Shown in pieces: positions 45,248-55,168 of a stretch of DNA of 64,000 bases (its first letter is position 1; every line of letters starts with the position of its first letter). This DNA is from Rhodoglobus vestalii (lineage in GTDB: Bacteria; Actinomycetota; Actinomycetes; Actinomycetales; Microbacteriaceae): positions 1,798,001 to 1,862,000 of the forward strand of contig NZ_VFRA01000001.1 in NCBI RefSeq assembly GCF_006788895.1, written 5' to 3'. The notes under the pieces are model-generated. The model was not told where the DNA came from and did no database searches. It was given only the letters and a program-made list of their open reading frames with translations. A program made the translations under genes and the position numbers.

Positions 45248-45805
45248 ATGACTACTTCTCTTCAGACCCACCCAAATTTCGTCGCCGGCACCTGGCAGAT
45301 CGACCCCACCCACTCGACGGTCACCTTCACCGTTAAGCACCTGATGATCAGCAAGGTGCGCGGATCCTTCGACGACTTCAGCGGCACCATCGTCACGTCG
45401 CAGACGCCCACCGAGAACTCGGTCACCGCAACGATTGACATGGCCACCATCAACACCAACCAGGCCGACCGCGACAATCACCTCCGCACCAACGACTTCT
45501 TCAAGATCGACGAATTTCCCAGCGCAACCTTCACCTCCACCACCGTCACCGTTGACGGCGATGACCTGACGATCGACGGCAACCTCACCCTGCGCGGTGT
45601 CACCAAGCCCGTCACGCTGAAGGGCGAATTCGGCGGCATCGCCACCGACGGTTACGGTCAGACCAAGGCTGCGGCGAGCGCCAGCACCGTCATCAACCGC
45701 ACCGACTTCGGCGTCAACTACAACTCCGCTCTGGAGACCGGCGGGGTTCTCATTGGCGAAGACATCACTCTGAGCTTCGACCTTCAGTCGGTGCTCCAAA
45801 AGTAG
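45248..45805 (+). CDS. YceI-family lipid-binding protein
   Basis: 185 residues: GTWQIDPTHSTVTFTVKHLMISKVRGSF is the family N-terminus, of which HSTVTFTVKHLMISKVRG is the core. DRDNHLRTNDFFKIDEFP and the end DFGVNYNSALETGGVLIGED also match. A lipocalin-like beta barrel that binds isoprenoid-like ligands. No signal peptide, as usual for the actinobacterial version. Confidence 0.92.
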   Translation: MTTSLQTHPNFVAGTWQIDPTHSTVTFTVKHLMISKVRGSFDDFSGTIVTSQTPTENSVTATIDMATINTNQADRDNHLRTNDFFKIDEFPSATFTSTTVTVDGDDLTIDGNLTLRGVTKPVTLKGEFGGIATDGYGQTKAAASASTVINRTDFGVNYNSALETGGVLIGEDITLSFDLQSVLQK

Positions 45806-45813
45806 TATTCGCG

Positions 45814-47070
45814 TCAGCGACTGAGGGACTGGTGGCTGTCACTAACCAGCAGTGGGGTGGATGTCGCGGTCGGCTTAATCCGCCACACCACCAGTGCTGC
45901 AGCGGCAACGATGAGCACTAGGATTCCTGCACCCCACGCGAGTCCGGCGTAGCCGACGACAAGGAGAATGGGCCCGGCAAAGCCTCCGCCGAATGCGCCC
46001 GCGAGGCTCATGATGGTGTCACTTCGGCCCTGAATGCGCAGTCGCATTGCGCCGGTGGAGAGATCGGCGACGAGCGCGGAGCCCGCAACAGTTGAGGCGC
46101 TCCAGCCGAGACCCAACAGCACTAAGCCGACTGTGACCGCCGAATTGCTCAGTTGGCCGAGTGCGACCACCAACACCGACGCTGCAAAGAGGGCTTGTCC
46201 AACGAGGATGGTCGGGATGCGGCCGAAATGATCACTCGCCCAGCCGAAGACGGGCGATAGCGCATACATTCCGGCAATGTGCAGGCTTATCGTGAAGCCG
46301 ACCACGGTAAGACTTGCTCCGTGCTGAACCAAATGCACCGGGGTCATTGCCATGATCGACACCATCACGGCATGACTGATCGCAATGGAACCGATTGCGA
46401 AGACAAGCGGCCCACGGCCGCGAACTATCCCGGCATCCGCGACGGCTACCGGCTCAACGGGTTTGTTGCCGGCGAGAACGAGAGGGTCTGGTCGGAGCAG
46501 TACGAGGTAGAGCACCGTTGCAGCCAGCTGGGCAGCAATTGCAAAAACAAACGAGCCTGTGTTGGTCGGCAACGACAGCCACTGTGCAACCGCTTCACCA
46601 GGCCCGATGAGGTTGGGGCCAGCTACGGCACCGATCGTTGTCGACCAGACCACGAGCGACAGGTCACGCCCACGGTGTTCGGGAGCCGCAACATCCGTCG
46701 CCGCAAATCGCGCCTGCAGGCCTACCGCTGTGCCAACACCGAGCATCGCAAAACCAAGAATGAGGAGCGGGAAGAACGCGATCCCAATTGCGAGCACCGT
46801 GATGAGGGAGCCACCCGCCGCAATACCGGCGCCGAGCGCGAGCGCTGGTCGACGCCCCCAACGTTGCGCCAGTCGAGCCAAGGGAATCGACACCAGAGCA
46901 GCACCGAGCGTGCTGGATGTTGCTGCCGCACCCGAGAGTGCTTCACCACCGAGATCGGCGGCCAGAATCGCTCCGACCGCAACCGTTGCTCCCAGCCCGA
47001 GCCCGGCAAGCACTTGCCCGGCAACGAGGGTTCTGACGATGCGGGATTGCACTGCGCGGTCGATCTCCAT
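45814..47070 (-). CDS. MFS transporter
   Basis: About 418 residues with 12 predicted helices. The loop-2/3 motif is RLAQRWGRRPALALG (canonical GxxxDRxGRR position), and the second-half equivalent is GWASDHFGRIPTILVG. The start is placed at the ATG at 47070 rather than 47088. Convergent with yceI and divergent from purS. Substrate unknown, exporter likely. Confidence 0.85.
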   Translation of the reverse strand: MEIDRAVQSRIVRTLVAGQVLAGLGLGATVAVGAILAADLGGEALSGAAATSSTLGAALVSIPLARLAQRWGRRPALALGAGIAAGGSLITVLAIGIAFFPLLILGFAMLGVGTAVGLQARFAATDVAAPEHRGRDLSLVVWSTTIGAVAGPNLIGPGEAVAQWLSLPTNTGSFVFAIAAQLAATVLYLVLLRPDPLVLAGNKPVEPVAVADAGIVRGRGPLVFAIGSIAISHAVMVSIMAMTPVHLVQHGASLTVVGFTISLHIAGMYALSPVFGWASDHFGRIPTILVGQALFAASVLVVALGQLSNSAVTVGLVLLGLGWSASTVAGSALVADLSTGAMRLRIQGRSDTIMSLAGAFGGGFAGPILLVVGYAGLAWGAGILVLIVAAAALVVWRIKPTATSTPLLVSDSHQSLSR

Positions 47071-47157
47071 CTGTACAGTGTGCTCCATGCGCGGGGTCGT
47101 GGCTGCTGCTCCGCTAGACTTGTGCCATCCACCCGCGCGATATCTTGGAGTGATTCG

Positions 47158-47442
47158 GTGCCAACAATCGTTGTCGAGGTAATGCCTAAGGCTGAAATCC
47201 TCGATCCTCAGGGCAAGGCTGTCGCCGGTGCCCTTGTCCGTCTCGATAGGAGCGAGTTCACTTCGGTGCGCATCGGTAAGCGTTTTGAGCTCACCGTTGA
47301 TGGCCCGATTACTGCTGATTTGCTGGCGGAGGCGCGCGCGATCGCGAACGATCTTCTCGCCAACACGGTGATCGAAGATGTGATTTACGTCGGTGAGGCT
47401 CGCGGCGCCGACGGTTCGCAGACCGCTGCCGAGGGCGCATAG
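47158..47442 (+). CDS. purS: FGAM synthase subunit PurS
   Basis: 94 residues from a GTG at 47158 with TTGGAG upstream. [19 protein letters not shown] is the PurS start, then [16 protein letters not shown] and [15 protein letters not shown]. It forms the bridging dimer between PurQ and PurL. Its stop overlaps the purQ start by one base. purL is not in the window. Confidence 0.93.
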   Translation: MPTIVVEVMPKAEILDPQGKAVAGALVRLDRSEFTSVRIGKRFELTVDGPITADLLAEARAIANDLLANTVIEDVIYVGEARGADGSQTAAEGA

Positions 47443-48140
47443 TGCGCGTCGGAGTTATCACTTTTCCGGGTTCGCTTGACGATCGCGACGCTCAGCGTGC
47501 GGTGAAACTCGGGGGCGCAGTGCCCGTAGCCCTGTGGCACGGCGACCACGATCTCAAGAATGTCGACGCAATCGTATTGCCCGGTGGTTTCAGCTACGGC
47601 GACTACCTGCGCGCTGGTGCTATCGCCGCACACTCGCCCATCATGAGCGAGGTCATTGCTGCAGCGAACGGTGGGATGCCCGTGCTCGGCATCTGCAACG
47701 GTTTCCAGATTTTGGTGGAGTCACACCTGCTGCCCGGTGGCCTCGTACGCAACGATCACGGCGACTTCGTGTGCCGTGACCAGAAGTTGCGCGTCGAGAA
47801 CATCGACACCGCGTGGAGCAATGGCTTCAAAGAAGACGAAGAGATCATCATCCCGTTGAAGAACGGTGAGGGTGGCTACATTGCCGATCAGGAGACGCTC
47901 GATCGTCTGGAGGGCGAAGGCCAGGTCGTGTTCCGCTACCTCGAGATTAACCCCAATGGCTCAGCGAATGACATTGCGGGCATCTCGAATGCGCGGGGAA
48001 ATGTTGTGGGGCTGATGCCGCATCCGGAGCACGCAACCGAGCCCGGTTTTGGCCCCGATACTCGCGTAGCGATGCGCTCGGGCACCGACGGTCTCACCTT
48101 CTTCACCAGTGCGATCACCTCACTGATGGCCAACGCCTGA
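47442..48140 (+). CDS. purQ: FGAM synthase glutaminase subunit PurQ
   Basis: 232 residues, class I glutamine amidotransferase. [20 protein letters not shown] is the start, then [16 protein letters not shown], the nucleophile in [11 protein letters not shown] and the catalytic His/Glu in [14 protein letters not shown] start. The downstream DUF3817 gene starts on the final base of this stop. Confidence 0.96.
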   Translation: MRVGVITFPGSLDDRDAQRAVKLGGAVPVALWHGDHDLKNVDAIVLPGGFSYGDYLRAGAIAAHSPIMSEVIAAANGGMPVLGICNGFQILVESHLLPGGLVRNDHGDFVCRDQKLRVENIDTAWSNGFKEDEEIIIPLKNGEGGYIADQETLDRLEGEGQVVFRYLEINPNGSANDIAGISNARGNVVGLMPHPEHATEPGFGPDTRVAMRSGTDGLTFFTSAITSLMANA

Positions 48141-48604
48141 TGTTTGCCACACCGAAGTCACTGTTCCGCTTTCTCGCGATTGCGGAGGCGATCACCTGGA
48201 CCCTGCTCATCACAGGCCTCATTTTGCGTGCCACAGTGGGGTTGGATGTCGCGGTGTCGATCGGCGGCGGCATTCACGGGTTCGTCTTCTTGGCCTACGG
48301 TGCCACGGCCGTGTTGTTGACGGTGAACCAGCGTTGGAGCGCTGGCACCGCCATTCTCACTATTGGTAGCGCCATCATTCCCTACGCCACTATTCCGGTG
48401 GAGTTGTGGCTGGCACGCAGCGGCCGTCTCGCTGGTGCGTGGCGCACCGAAGTAAGTGACAACCCGCGTGATGCCGGCTGGATTGACCGCACTATGCGCT
48501 GGTTCTTGAAGCACCCGTTCATTCTTGTGCTGCTCGTTGCGGCAGCCGTGGTGCTGCTGTATGTGGTGCTGATTACTCTGGGGCCGCCCGGCGGCAGCAA
48601 GTAG
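48140..48604 (+). CDS. DUF3817 integral membrane protein
   Basis: 154 residues, four membrane helices. FRFLAIAEAITWTLLITGLILR and GGGIHGFVFLAYGATAVL (HG in the second helix) mark DUF3817. Translationally coupled to purQ (TGATG). Function unknown; the purine link may only reflect shared transcription. Confidence 0.8.
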   Translation: MFATPKSLFRFLAIAEAITWTLLITGLILRATVGLDVAVSIGGGIHGFVFLAYGATAVLLTVNQRWSAGTAILTIGSAIIPYATIPVELWLARSGRLAGAWRTEVSDNPRDAGWIDRTMRWFLKHPFILVLLVAAAVVLLYVVLITLGPPGGSK

Positions 48605-48625
48605 CCAGCCGCCAGCCTGCCGCTA

Positions 48626-49468
48626 CTACACCAGGAAGAACGGGATAACGCCCGGGTTTCGTGCGTGCACAATCACTAAGAACACTACGGCGTCGAACAG
48701 TAGGTGCACGGTCAGCACATAGACGAGCGACTTGGTGCTGGAGTAAATCCAACCCTGCAGCAGCGCGAAGGGGATCGTGAGGAGCGGGCCCCACGACTGG
48801 TACCCGAGTTCCCACAGGAACGACACAAAGATCACCATTTGCAGCAGGTTCGCCTGCCAGACCGGGAAGTGCCTTCTGAAGAGTACGAACACGGTGAGGA
48901 TGAAGAACAGTTCGTCCCACGTGCCTACGGCGTTCACTCCCACGAAGAGACGCCCGATCTCATCGGGCGTTGTCACAATTGGCCAGTTCAGGTACACGCC
49001 ACTGGTGATGAAGTAGAACGGCAGAATCAGCCATCCCAGAAATAGCACGAGGGCGAGATAGCCCCACTGCACACGATTCCACGGCCAACCACCGCGCCAC
49101 GGAAAGCGGATTAGCCGGTCTTTGAACACGAAGCGCGACAGCGCGTAGGGCACCGCTACCGCCGCGGCCAGCACGAATCCGAGAAGGAAGAAATTGCCCC
49201 AGCTGATGTCGGCAGCAACCGAGATCGTGGAGACAATCACCATACCGGTGGCAATGAGTAGGAGATCTTTAGCCAAGCCTTCGGTGTATTTGCGACGATC
49301 AGTGATCCACGCGGCAACGAGTGCAAGGGCCACAACAACGTAGCCGTGCAGAGGCAATCGCACCGCGAACAGGAGAACGGCGGAACTGCTCAACAGTGCT
49401 GCGGGCAGGAGCCCCCAACTGCGTGAGCTGAGTTGTGGCGCGGGCGCAGTGCTAGTGAGCGGCAGCAT
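48626..49468 (-). CDS. CPBP-family intramembrane protein (protease-like)
   Basis: 280 residues with about eight membrane helices. The CPBP motifs appear as GTWDELFFILTVFVLFRRHFP (Glu and Arg), VSFLWELGY and TVHLLFDAVVF (His). The usual EExxxR is reduced to DELxxx...RR, so peptidase activity is uncertain. Eight bases downstream of the mscS gene, same strand. Confidence 0.75.
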   Translation of the reverse strand: MLPLTSTAPAPQLSSRSWGLLPAALLSSSAVLLFAVRLPLHGYVVVALALVAAWITDRRKYTEGLAKDLLLIATGMVIVSTISVAADISWGNFFLLGFVLAAAVAVPYALSRFVFKDRLIRFPWRGGWPWNRVQWGYLALVLFLGWLILPFYFITSGVYLNWPIVTTPDEIGRLFVGVNAVGTWDELFFILTVFVLFRRHFPVWQANLLQMVIFVSFLWELGYQSWGPLLTIPFALLQGWIYSSTKSLVYVLTVHLLFDAVVFLVIVHARNPGVIPFFLV

Positions 49469-49476
49469 GTGTCTCG

Positions 49477-50724
49477 TTAGTCCTTCTTGGGTGGATGGTC
49501 GGCTGCGCCCTCGGGCGCGTTGTCGGGCGCGTTGTCGGTCGTGTTGTCGGGCGTGTTGTCGGGAGTGTTGGCTTGCACGGTAATTGCGCCGGTGAATTCT
49601 TGGCGACGGGCATCAGCTTCCGCGCTGCCGCTGAACAGCCCGCGGTCCTGCGGTTCTGCCGCTGCCTTGCCGCGAGAGCGAGCCTCGTTCTCGACCATGA
49701 GCACTCGAGTGCGGGGGAGAGCAGCCGGGTTCTTGGTTTGCAACCAACTGACCATCTCTTCGCGTACGTGGGTTTGAAGATCCCACTGTGCGCCGGAGTC
49801 CGCAGCGCTGGCGACGATGCGCACCCTGACGAAACCACCGGTCGAGTCGACGACTTGCACATTGGCGGTGCGTCCATCCCACAGTTCCGTTTCTGCGAGC
49901 ACTTTTTTCAGTTGCACGCGCATTTGGTCGACATTCACGCGCCAGTCGAGATCAAAAACAACCACCCCTAGGAGTTCGGTGGCGTTCCTAGTCCAGTTTT
50001 GGAACGGAGTTGACGTGAAGTAGGTGGAGGGCAGCACCAGTCGGCGCTGATCCCAAATATTCAGCACAACGTAGGTGAGGGTGATCTCCTCGATGCGGCC
50101 CCATTCGCCATCGGCGATCACGACGTCATCGACACGGATCGCGTCGCTGAAAGCGAGTTGCATTCCCGCAAAAACGTTGGCGAGGGCCGACTGGGCGGCA
50201 ATGCCGGCAACAACGCCGACCAGGCCGGCTGAGGCGAGAACGCTCGCGCCAAGCGCTTGAGCGCCGGGAAGCGTCAGGAGAATCGCACCGATGGTGACAA
50301 TTGCGATGACAGCGGTGAGTACGCGACGCAGCACCTGCACTTGAGTGCGCACACGTCGAGCAACTCGATTGTCTGGAACGTCGAGTGGGTAGCGTGCGAC
50401 GGCACGGCCAAACAGCAGGTTCATCACTGCCACTAACAGCCAACCGCCTGCAGCGATGACGGCGCCTCGGAACGCGTAGTTGATGATGTTGAGGATGTTC
50501 TCCTCAACAATGGGGATTGTTGCGGCAACCGCAACCCACACCGCTAACAGTGCGATGAGCACTCGCAGTCGCTGTCGAAGCGGTGCCAGCGTTGCGTACG
50601 CTCCTGGTCTAAGGCGTGCGATTGCTCTCACAATGAGCGAAATCACGCCCACCACGATGACGACGGCGAGAAGCGCGATCGCGACGGCGACAGGGAGCCC
50701 CAGCCACGATTTCCATTCGAACAC
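49477..50724 (-). CDS. MscS-family mechanosensitive channel with repeat tail
   Basis: 415 residues. Several N-terminal helices; the pore-lining TM3 is ASVLASAGLVGVVAGIAAQSALANVFAGMQL, where AGLVGVVAGIAAQSALANVF shows the Gly/Ala packing. It is followed by the beta domain (FSDAIRVDDVVIADGEWGRI, GRIEEITLTYV). After residue about 345 the chain is disordered and ends in five PDN-type units made by a 12-bp repeat. Acts in osmotic down-shock relief. Confidence 0.9.
   Translation of the reverse strand: MFEWKSWLGLPVAVAIALLAVVIVVGVISLIVRAIARLRPGAYATLAPLRQRLRVLIALLAVWVAVAATIPIVEENILNIINYAFRGAVIAAGGWLLVAVMNLLFGRAVARYPLDVPDNRVARRVRTQVQVLRRVLTAVIAIVTIGAILLTLPGAQALGASVLASAGLVGVVAGIAAQSALANVFAGMQLAFSDAIRVDDVVIADGEWGRIEEITLTYVVLNIWDQRRLVLPSTYFTSTPFQNWTRNATELLGVVVFDLDWRVNVDQMRVQLKKVLAETELWDGRTANVQVVDSTGGFVRVRIVASAADSGAQWDLQTHVREEMVSWLQTKNPAALPRTRVLMVENEARSRGKAAAEPQDRGLFSGSAEADARRQEFTGAITVQANTPDNTPDNTTDNAPDNAPEGAADHPPKKD
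49511..49570. repeat. 12-bp tandem repeat in the 3' end of mscS
   Basis: Five contiguous 12-base units such as tcgggcgcgttg and tcgggcgtgttg, encoding (T/A)PDN-like steps in the C-terminal tail. In-frame. Confidence 0.9.
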
Positions 50725-50820
50725 TCGGGTAATTTCCTTCCGTTGGCGTTGCTATAGCCTACGGGCACTCGCCTTAGCGGCGCGTTACGTGATTAACTGG
50801 GGCAATCCGAGAGGGGCGCC

Positions 50821-52203
50821 ATGGGCGAAGCAGCAACACAGGGTGCGCGACGGAGTTCCGGGCGACGGTGGTTCGCGACCATGCGCGAAGCGGCCTCCGC
50901 CGAACTGTGGCCGCTACCGATTCTGTTCATCATCATCGCCGTTGTTCTCGGGATAGTTCTGCCGTTCATTGATCGGGCTGTCGACTCTTCGCTGTCGCCC
51001 CTGTTTAAAAGTGTGCTGTTCGCTGGAGGGCCAGGGAGCGCCCGAGCTGTACTCTCCGCCGTTGCGGGCTCACTCATCACTGCAACTTCGCTGACGTTCT
51101 CACTGACAATTGTGGCACTGCAGCTGGCAAGCAGTCAGGCCTCACCGCGTGTGTTGCGCACCTTCCTCAAAAACCGGACGGTGCAGTGGACACTCGCCGT
51201 CTTCGTGGGCACTTTTGCCTATGCACTCACAGTGCTGCGCACCATTGAGGATGGCTCGGTCAGCGTTGACCCGATCGTGCCACGCTTCGCGGTAACTCTT
51301 GCTTCATTATTGACTCTGGCAAGTGTTGTCATGCTCGTACTGTTCTTGGCCCATCTCGCGAGACAGCTACGCATTGAGACCACAATTCGGCAAATTTTTG
51401 TTGAAGCTAGCAGCACCATCACATCTGTGAAATCGACGATGGCGGAGGGGTACGTTAAGCTTCCGGATTGGCCGCCTGCCAACCGCATCGAACTTAGCCT
51501 GGCGACACGGTCCGGGTTCATTCGCTCCATTGATCGCTCTCGCCTCCTCGCCGTCGCGATCGATTATGACCTTGTCGTCAGCGAAGTGCAGACCATTGGC
51601 AATCACGTTGTCAGCAGGACTCCCGTAATCCGGTGGTGGCTGCGGGACCCACTGGAACATGTGGGCGAGGAGGCACGCGAGACCATCAACCCTGCCCTCT
51701 CCCAAGCTATTGATTTGGCGTACGAGTGCACGGCAAGCCAAGACATTGGCTTCGGCATCCGCCAGCTCGTCGACATCGCCGCCAAAGCTCTCTCACCGGG
51801 CGTCAACGATCCGACTACGGCCGTGCATACGCTCGGCCAACTCTCGGCGATCCTCGGATCTATCGCCGAACTGCCCATTCAGGCAACGGGGCTAACCGAT
51901 GACGATGATCGTGTGCGTGTCATCATCAATCCACATAGCTTCACGGATCTGCTCGACGTCGCCATGACCCAGCCGCGGCGCTACGGTGCGAGCGACCCCG
52001 GAGTTGTTGAGCGACTTTTCCGACTGCTGCAAGAGGTGGGCTATCGTGCACAACGACCCGAGCAGACCGAGGCCGTGCTTCAACAGATCGAGCGGCTGGA
52101 GGCATCCGTTGCGGTAGAAAACTATGACTATGTCGAGCGCGAGCGGTTTGCCATGGTTGCCGAAGCAGCACGCGCAGCAACTTCCGACCACCGCTGGCTC
52201 TGA
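50821..52203 (+). CDS. DUF2254 membrane protein
   Basis: 460 residues. Two N-terminal helices (about 32-52, and VLSAVAGSLITATSLTFSLTIVALQL, core SLTFSLTIVALQLASSQ) and two more near 120-180, then a long soluble part with AKALSPGVNDPTTAVHTLGQL. These are DUF2254 hallmarks. Divergent from mscS across 96 bases. Function unknown. Confidence 0.85.
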   Translation: MGEAATQGARRSSGRRWFATMREAASAELWPLPILFIIIAVVLGIVLPFIDRAVDSSLSPLFKSVLFAGGPGSARAVLSAVAGSLITATSLTFSLTIVALQLASSQASPRVLRTFLKNRTVQWTLAVFVGTFAYALTVLRTIEDGSVSVDPIVPRFAVTLASLLTLASVVMLVLFLAHLARQLRIETTIRQIFVEASSTITSVKSTMAEGYVKLPDWPPANRIELSLATRSGFIRSIDRSRLLAVAIDYDLVVSEVQTIGNHVVSRTPVIRWWLRDPLEHVGEEARETINPALSQAIDLAYECTASQDIGFGIRQLVDIAAKALSPGVNDPTTAVHTLGQLSAILGSIAELPIQATGLTDDDDRVRVIINPHSFTDLLDVAMTQPRRYGASDPGVVERLFRLLQEVGYRAQRPEQTEAVLQQIERLEASVAVENYDYVERERFAMVAEAARAATSDHRWL

Positions 52204-52267
52204 ACTGGCGCGGTCACTTCTCGAGCTCTCGACCCTTTATCGGGGACTTGCCGACTAGGCTGCTGGC

Positions 52268-52732
52268 GTGGAAGACACTTATGAACTTGAGTTGCGCAGC
52301 GTTCCCTTTGAGCATGCCGATTCGGTGATGTTGCGGTCGGCGCAGCGCGCGGAGCTAACCGCGCGCTACAAAACCGAAGACAGCGAGCCAGGGGTAAAGC
52401 CCAATTCTGACTCCGTCGTGGTGTTTCTTATCGCGTATGTCGATGGGATTCCTGCCGGTTGTGGTGGACTCCGCGAGCTCAATGGTGGCGGCTTTGAAAT
52501 CAAACGCATGTACGTCACTCCTGCCCAGCGTGGCACCGGCATCGCCATCGCCGTGCTGCGGGGACTCGAAGAGTGGGCACGAGCGCAGTCCGCAGCCGAG
52601 CTTGTGCTCGAAACCGGAACAGCCCAGCCTGATGCGATGCGTTTCTATGAGCGCGAAGGTTACAGCCGCATTGACAACTTCGGCGCCTACGCCGGCGAAG
52701 ATTTGAGCGTCTGCTACTCCAAAGCGCTCTAG
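52268..52732 (+). CDS. GNAT-family N-acetyltransferase
   Basis: 154 residues. The acetyl-CoA loop is in FEIKRMYVTPAQRGTGIAIAVL, with Q-R-G-T-G-I-A replacing the usual QxxGxG/A. The end AMRFYEREGYSRIDNFGAY is typical. GTG start at 52268. Substrate unknown. Confidence 0.85.
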   Translation: MEDTYELELRSVPFEHADSVMLRSAQRAELTARYKTEDSEPGVKPNSDSVVVFLIAYVDGIPAGCGGLRELNGGGFEIKRMYVTPAQRGTGIAIAVLRGLEEWARAQSAAELVLETGTAQPDAMRFYEREGYSRIDNFGAYAGEDLSVCYSKAL

Positions 52733-52761
52733 CTCTACCGCGCACGCTCTAGGCTTGGCCA

Positions 52762-53502
52762 GTGCTTGCTCTCGTTGCGATATCCGTCCTCATCGGAGCA
52801 CTGTCGCAACGGATAACGGGTATGGGCTTCGCGCTCGTGGCGTCGCCGCTGATAGTTATTCTCCTCGGCCCCTTCGACGGCGTACTCGTCGTCAACCTCT
52901 GCGGAGTCATTTCGGCACTGCTCATCATCCCGCGGGTCTGGCGGCTCATTGAGTGGCGCACTTTCGCGTGGCTCGTCATTCCTGCCATTGTTGCCATCGT
53001 GCCGGGCTCGTTGCTTGCCGCTCGACTTCCCGGCCCCATCCTGCAACTCGGCGTTGGCGCACTAGTTCTTGTTTCGCTCACTGCGACACTGCTCATCACC
53101 CGCGCAGACCACATTGTGGCGGCACGGCCAGCAGCAATTATTGCGGGAGCGGCATCCGGATTCATGAACACTGCCGCCGGTGTTGGCGGACCAGCCCTCA
53201 GCGTCTATGCGGTACTCACGCGCTGGTCGCAGGCGCACTTTGCCGCAACACTGCAGCCGTATTTTGTTGTGGTCGGAACTGTCTCGCTCACCACAAAGAT
53301 GATGTTCTCTGGCGGGCAAATCCCCCAATTGGATGCCGTGAGCTGGATCATCATCGTTGGCGCCCTGCTCGCGGGGCTGGCGCTTGGCGAAGTGCTCAAT
53401 CGGCATATCAGTCATCGTGCTGCGCGGATCGGGGTTGTCATCCTTGCCTACGTCGGCGGCACTGCTGCCGTCATCGATGGCGCATTACATCTTGCGGTCT
53501 AA
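52762..53502 (+). CDS. TauE/SafE-family sulfite or anion exporter
   Basis: 246 residues, seven to eight membrane helices. GALSQRITGMGFALVASPL and GAASGFMNTAAGVGGPALSVY are the two family repeats. GTG start. Ends at a bidirectional terminator shared with the catalase gene. Confidence 0.85.
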   Translation: MLALVAISVLIGALSQRITGMGFALVASPLIVILLGPFDGVLVVNLCGVISALLIIPRVWRLIEWRTFAWLVIPAIVAIVPGSLLAARLPGPILQLGVGALVLVSLTATLLITRADHIVAARPAAIIAGAASGFMNTAAGVGGPALSVYAVLTRWSQAHFAATLQPYFVVVGTVSLTTKMMFSGGQIPQLDAVSWIIIVGALLAGLALGEVLNRHISHRAARIGVVILAYVGGTAAVIDGALHLAV

Positions 53503-53512
53503 GCGTTAACGA

Positions 53513-53550
53513 ACGGATGCCCGCCCCATCACTTGGGGGCGGGCATCCGT
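53513..53550. terminator. Bidirectional terminator between tauE and catalase
   Basis: A 15-bp perfect stem, ACGGATGCCCGCCCC (53513-53527) with GGGGCGGGCATCCGT (53536-53550), between convergent genes. Same outer arm ACGGATGCCCG as at 36492. Confidence 0.8.
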
Positions 53551-53605
53551 CACTGGGCAGTTCTGCTCAGTTGAGAAGCGGCCGCTCTAGCGTGCGGTGC
53601 TTTCG

Positions 53606-55105
53606 CTAGTTGGCGGGGCCGACACCAACGGGGTCGGCTTCTTCGTTGGCGGTCTCGACGTTGCCGGGAACGGTCTGGCGCAGGGTGGTTCCGAGGTCGG
53701 CATCCACACTGCCCCAGTACCAGTAGAAACGTTCGAGGATCTCGGGAATGGTGATTGCACGGCCCTGTCCGGTGAGGGTTTCGATAAAGCGAGCCTTCGA
53801 CTCGGTGCTGAACACGTCGCGGTAGAGCGTTCCGGCTTGACCGAAGTCGTCGTCTTCGGCGTGCAGGGTTTGGGCTGCGCGCATCAGTTCGCCGTCGTTG
53901 GCCCAGCCGCCTTCGCTGGCTAGCTCAGGCTGTGCTGCTGGTCCACCATAGGAGTTCGGGGCGTAGGTGCGATCGGCGGCGTCACCGATCTTGTAGTTCA
54001 TGGCACCCTCGTGCTGGTAGTTCTTCGCTTCAGACGCGTGCGGCTGGTTGACCGGCAACTGGTTGTAGTTGGCGCCGATGCGGTAGCGCTGGGCATCCGG
54101 GTAGGAGTACACCCGCGCCATCAGCATCTTGTCGGGGCTGATGTCGGTGCCGGGAACCATGTTCGACGGCGAGAATGCGGCCTGCTCGATCTGCGCGAAG
54201 AAGCTTTCCGGGTTGCGGTTCAGCGTGAAGTGGCCAACTGGGATCAGCGGGTAGTCGTCGTGCGACCACGTCTTGGTGAGGTCGAAGGGGTTGAAGCGGT
54301 AGGTTTTCGCATCGTCGTAGGGCATGATCTGAACCGAAACATCCCAGCTCGGGTAGTCGCCGGCGGCGATGGAATCGAAGAGGTCGCGACGGTAGTAGTC
54401 GGCATCTTCGCCGGCGATGCGTTCGGCATCCGCGGCTTCCATCAGCTCAACGCCTTGGCTGGAGTGGAAGTGGTACTGCACCCAGAAGCGTTCGCCTTCG
54501 GCGTTGATCCACTGGTAGGTGTGTGAACCGTAGCCGTTGATGTGGCGCCACGATTTGGACAACCCGCGGTCACCCATAAGGTAGGTCACTTGGTGGGCAC
54601 TCTCGGGGGAGAGGGTCCAGAAATCCCACTGCATGTCGGCGTTGCGCAGGCCAGAGTCACCGAGGCGTTTCTGCGAGTGGATGAAGTCGGGGAACTTCAT
54701 GGCATCACGTAAGAAGAAGACGGGGGTGTTGTTTCCGACAATGTCGTAGTTGCCTTCGGTGGAGTAGAAACGCAGCGCGAATCCGCGCACGTCGCGCCAG
54801 GTGTCGGGCGAACCCTGCTCACCGGCTACCGATGAGAAACGCATAATGGTTTCGCTCGTGGCACCCTTCTGGAAGACGGCGGCCTTGGTGTACTTCGAGA
54901 CGTCTTCGGTGACGACGAACTCACCAAAAGCTCCACCACCCTTGGCGTGCGGGTTGCGCTCTGGCACACGCTCGCGGTGGAAGGATGCAAGCTTCTCCAC
55001 CAAGAAACGGTCGTGCAATGCGGTAACGCCATCGGCGCCAACGGTGAGCGAATGTTCGTCGCTTGCGATGGGTGCTCCGGCTTGGGTTCTCGTGGGTTCG
55101 GTCAC
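53606..55105 (-). CDS. katA: Haem catalase (monofunctional, clade 3-like)
   Basis: 499 residues. [22 protein letters not shown] with the distal His, [26 protein letters not shown] (core [20 protein letters not shown] with the distal Asn region), [13 protein letters not shown] and the proximal haem Tyr in [23 protein letters not shown] precedes a GTG start. 63 bases downstream of a fur-type gene on the same strand, so peroxide- or metal-responsive control is likely. Confidence 0.95.
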   Translation of the reverse strand: MTEPTRTQAGAPIASDEHSLTVGADGVTALHDRFLVEKLASFHRERVPERNPHAKGGGAFGEFVVTEDVSKYTKAAVFQKGATSETIMRFSSVAGEQGSPDTWRDVRGFALRFYSTEGNYDIVGNNTPVFFLRDAMKFPDFIHSQKRLGDSGLRNADMQWDFWTLSPESAHQVTYLMGDRGLSKSWRHINGYGSHTYQWINAEGERFWVQYHFHSSQGVELMEAADAERIAGEDADYYRRDLFDSIAAGDYPSWDVSVQIMPYDDAKTYRFNPFDLTKTWSHDDYPLIPVGHFTLNRNPESFFAQIEQAAFSPSNMVPGTDISPDKMLMARVYSYPDAQRYRIGANYNQLPVNQPHASEAKNYQHEGAMNYKIGDAADRTYAPNSYGGPAAQPELASEGGWANDGELMRAAQTLHAEDDDFGQAGTLYRDVFSTESKARFIETLTGQGRAITIPEILERFYWYWGSVDADLGTTLRQTVPGNVETANEEADPVGVGPAN

Positions 55106-55168
55106 GATGTCTCCTTTGTTTCGGTGGATACGTGGTTTGTGTGGATAGGTGATTCTGTGAATAGGGAG

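Noticed and set aside
46279..47442. A 387-codon plus-strand open frame ending at the purS stop
   Set aside because: Only the last 95 codons are purS; the rest is antisense to the MFS gene, Arg- and Cys-rich, and has no family resemblance.
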